From the NCBI GenBank assembly GCA_041665285.1, contig JBAYJC010000013.1:1-5082 (forward strand): a stretch of DNA of 5,082 nt, given 5' to 3'. The DNA is from JBAYJC01 sp041665285 (GTDB lineage: Bacteria; Patescibacteriota; Patescibacteriia; 2-12-FULL-60-25). Positions 4,893-5,082 of the stretch are shown piece by piece (within the stretch, counting starts at the first letter, position 1; each line of letters begins with the position of its first letter). The translations under genes and the position numbers were made by a program. The notes below the pieces were generated by a model. That model searched no databases. It was not told the origin of the DNA and was given only the letters and a program-made list of their open reading frames with translations.

Positions 4893-5082
4893 GAAAAAGA
4901 ATGAACGATTCTCGTCCAGGACGCGATGAATCCCGTAGAACGGGACAGGTCGCGCCCGTACGCTCGGCCAATCAAATGCAAGGCCTCCGCATCCAGGCCA
5001 TCGGAGATCCTCCCCTTGCCCCTCCTTTATCAAGGCGGGGTGCTTGGAACATCTCCCCTGACAAAGGGAGACTAAGAGGGAT
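4893..5082. repeat. Gene-free 3' region rich in short palindromes
   Basis: No credible gene was found here. Instead there is a chain of hairpins. TCCCGT (4931-4936) pairs with ACGGGA (4940-4945) inside CGCGA (4922-4926) and TCGCG (4950-4954). CTCCG (4985-4989) pairs with CGGAG (5002-5006). CCCC-T-CCTT (5019-5027) pairs with AAGG-C-GGGG (5032-5040). CTCCC (5053-5057) pairs with GGGAG (5066-5070). It looks like several short dispersed repeats joined end to end and may continue past the window. Confidence 0.5.

Noticed and set aside
4753..5033. Minus-strand frames across the terminator region
   Set aside because: They run through a perfect 16-bp terminator stem and palindromic repeats, have no Shine-Dalgarno, and encode no recognisable domain.
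1..5082. tRNA, rRNA or riboswitch genes
   Set aside because: No cloverleaf with a TTCGA-type arm and CCA end, and no known conserved aptamer core, was found on either strand by eye.

Overview
The window looks like bacterial chromosomal DNA. Its promoters are of the sigma-70 TTGACA-N17-TATxxT type, two of its genes have clear Shine-Dalgarno sites, and one gene encodes a Sec-exported protein. There is no phage, plasmid, CRISPR or RNA-gene signature. The mix of unrecognised small membrane proteins, a large repetitive secreted protein and many palindromic intergenic repeats would suit a Candidate Phyla Radiation (Patescibacteria) genome. That is an inference from general style; no marker gene in the window proves it.

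Layout. (1) Positions 1-425 hold the 3' end of a GT4-type glycosyltransferase gene with its E-x7-E motif; the gene enters from outside the window. Its last codons are built from a GGTACC-rich palindromic repeat. (2) Positions 426-657 hold a diverged interspersed repeat, a second GGTACC palindrome followed by a T-run (possible terminator), an extended -10 promoter and a 5'-leader hairpin. (3) Positions 658-1149 encode a GC-rich 163-residue three-helix membrane protein. (4) Positions 1150-1415 hold several strong hairpins between convergent genes. (5) Positions 1416-1613, minus strand, encode a 65-residue two-helix membrane protein with an ideal Shine-Dalgarno. A 14-bp inverted repeat (1292-1305 and 1682-1695) brackets this gene. 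(6) Positions 1614-1921 hold a perfect 12-1-12 palindrome, the second copy of the interspersed repeat, a GC-rich hairpin, three ATTCGTA repeats and a strong promoter. (7) Positions 1922-4822 encode a 966-residue exported protein: signal peptide, a beta-propeller-like region, then five Ig-like domains that each carry one cysteine pair. (8) Positions 4823-5082 hold a strong terminator and a run of further palindromic sequence with no gene.

The genes do not form an operon. Each of the two larger complete genes has its own promoter, and the small minus-strand gene faces the first of them. What they share is the cell envelope: a glycosyltransferase that probably builds surface glycans, two small membrane proteins, and a large secreted protein probably involved in surface structure or adhesion. 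No functional link between them can be shown from the sequence. The most notable items are the cysteine-paired domain array, the recurring 6-1-6 palindrome family (GGTRCC-N-GGYACC) that sits upstream of both plus-strand promoters, and the inverted repeats around the 65-residue membrane protein gene.
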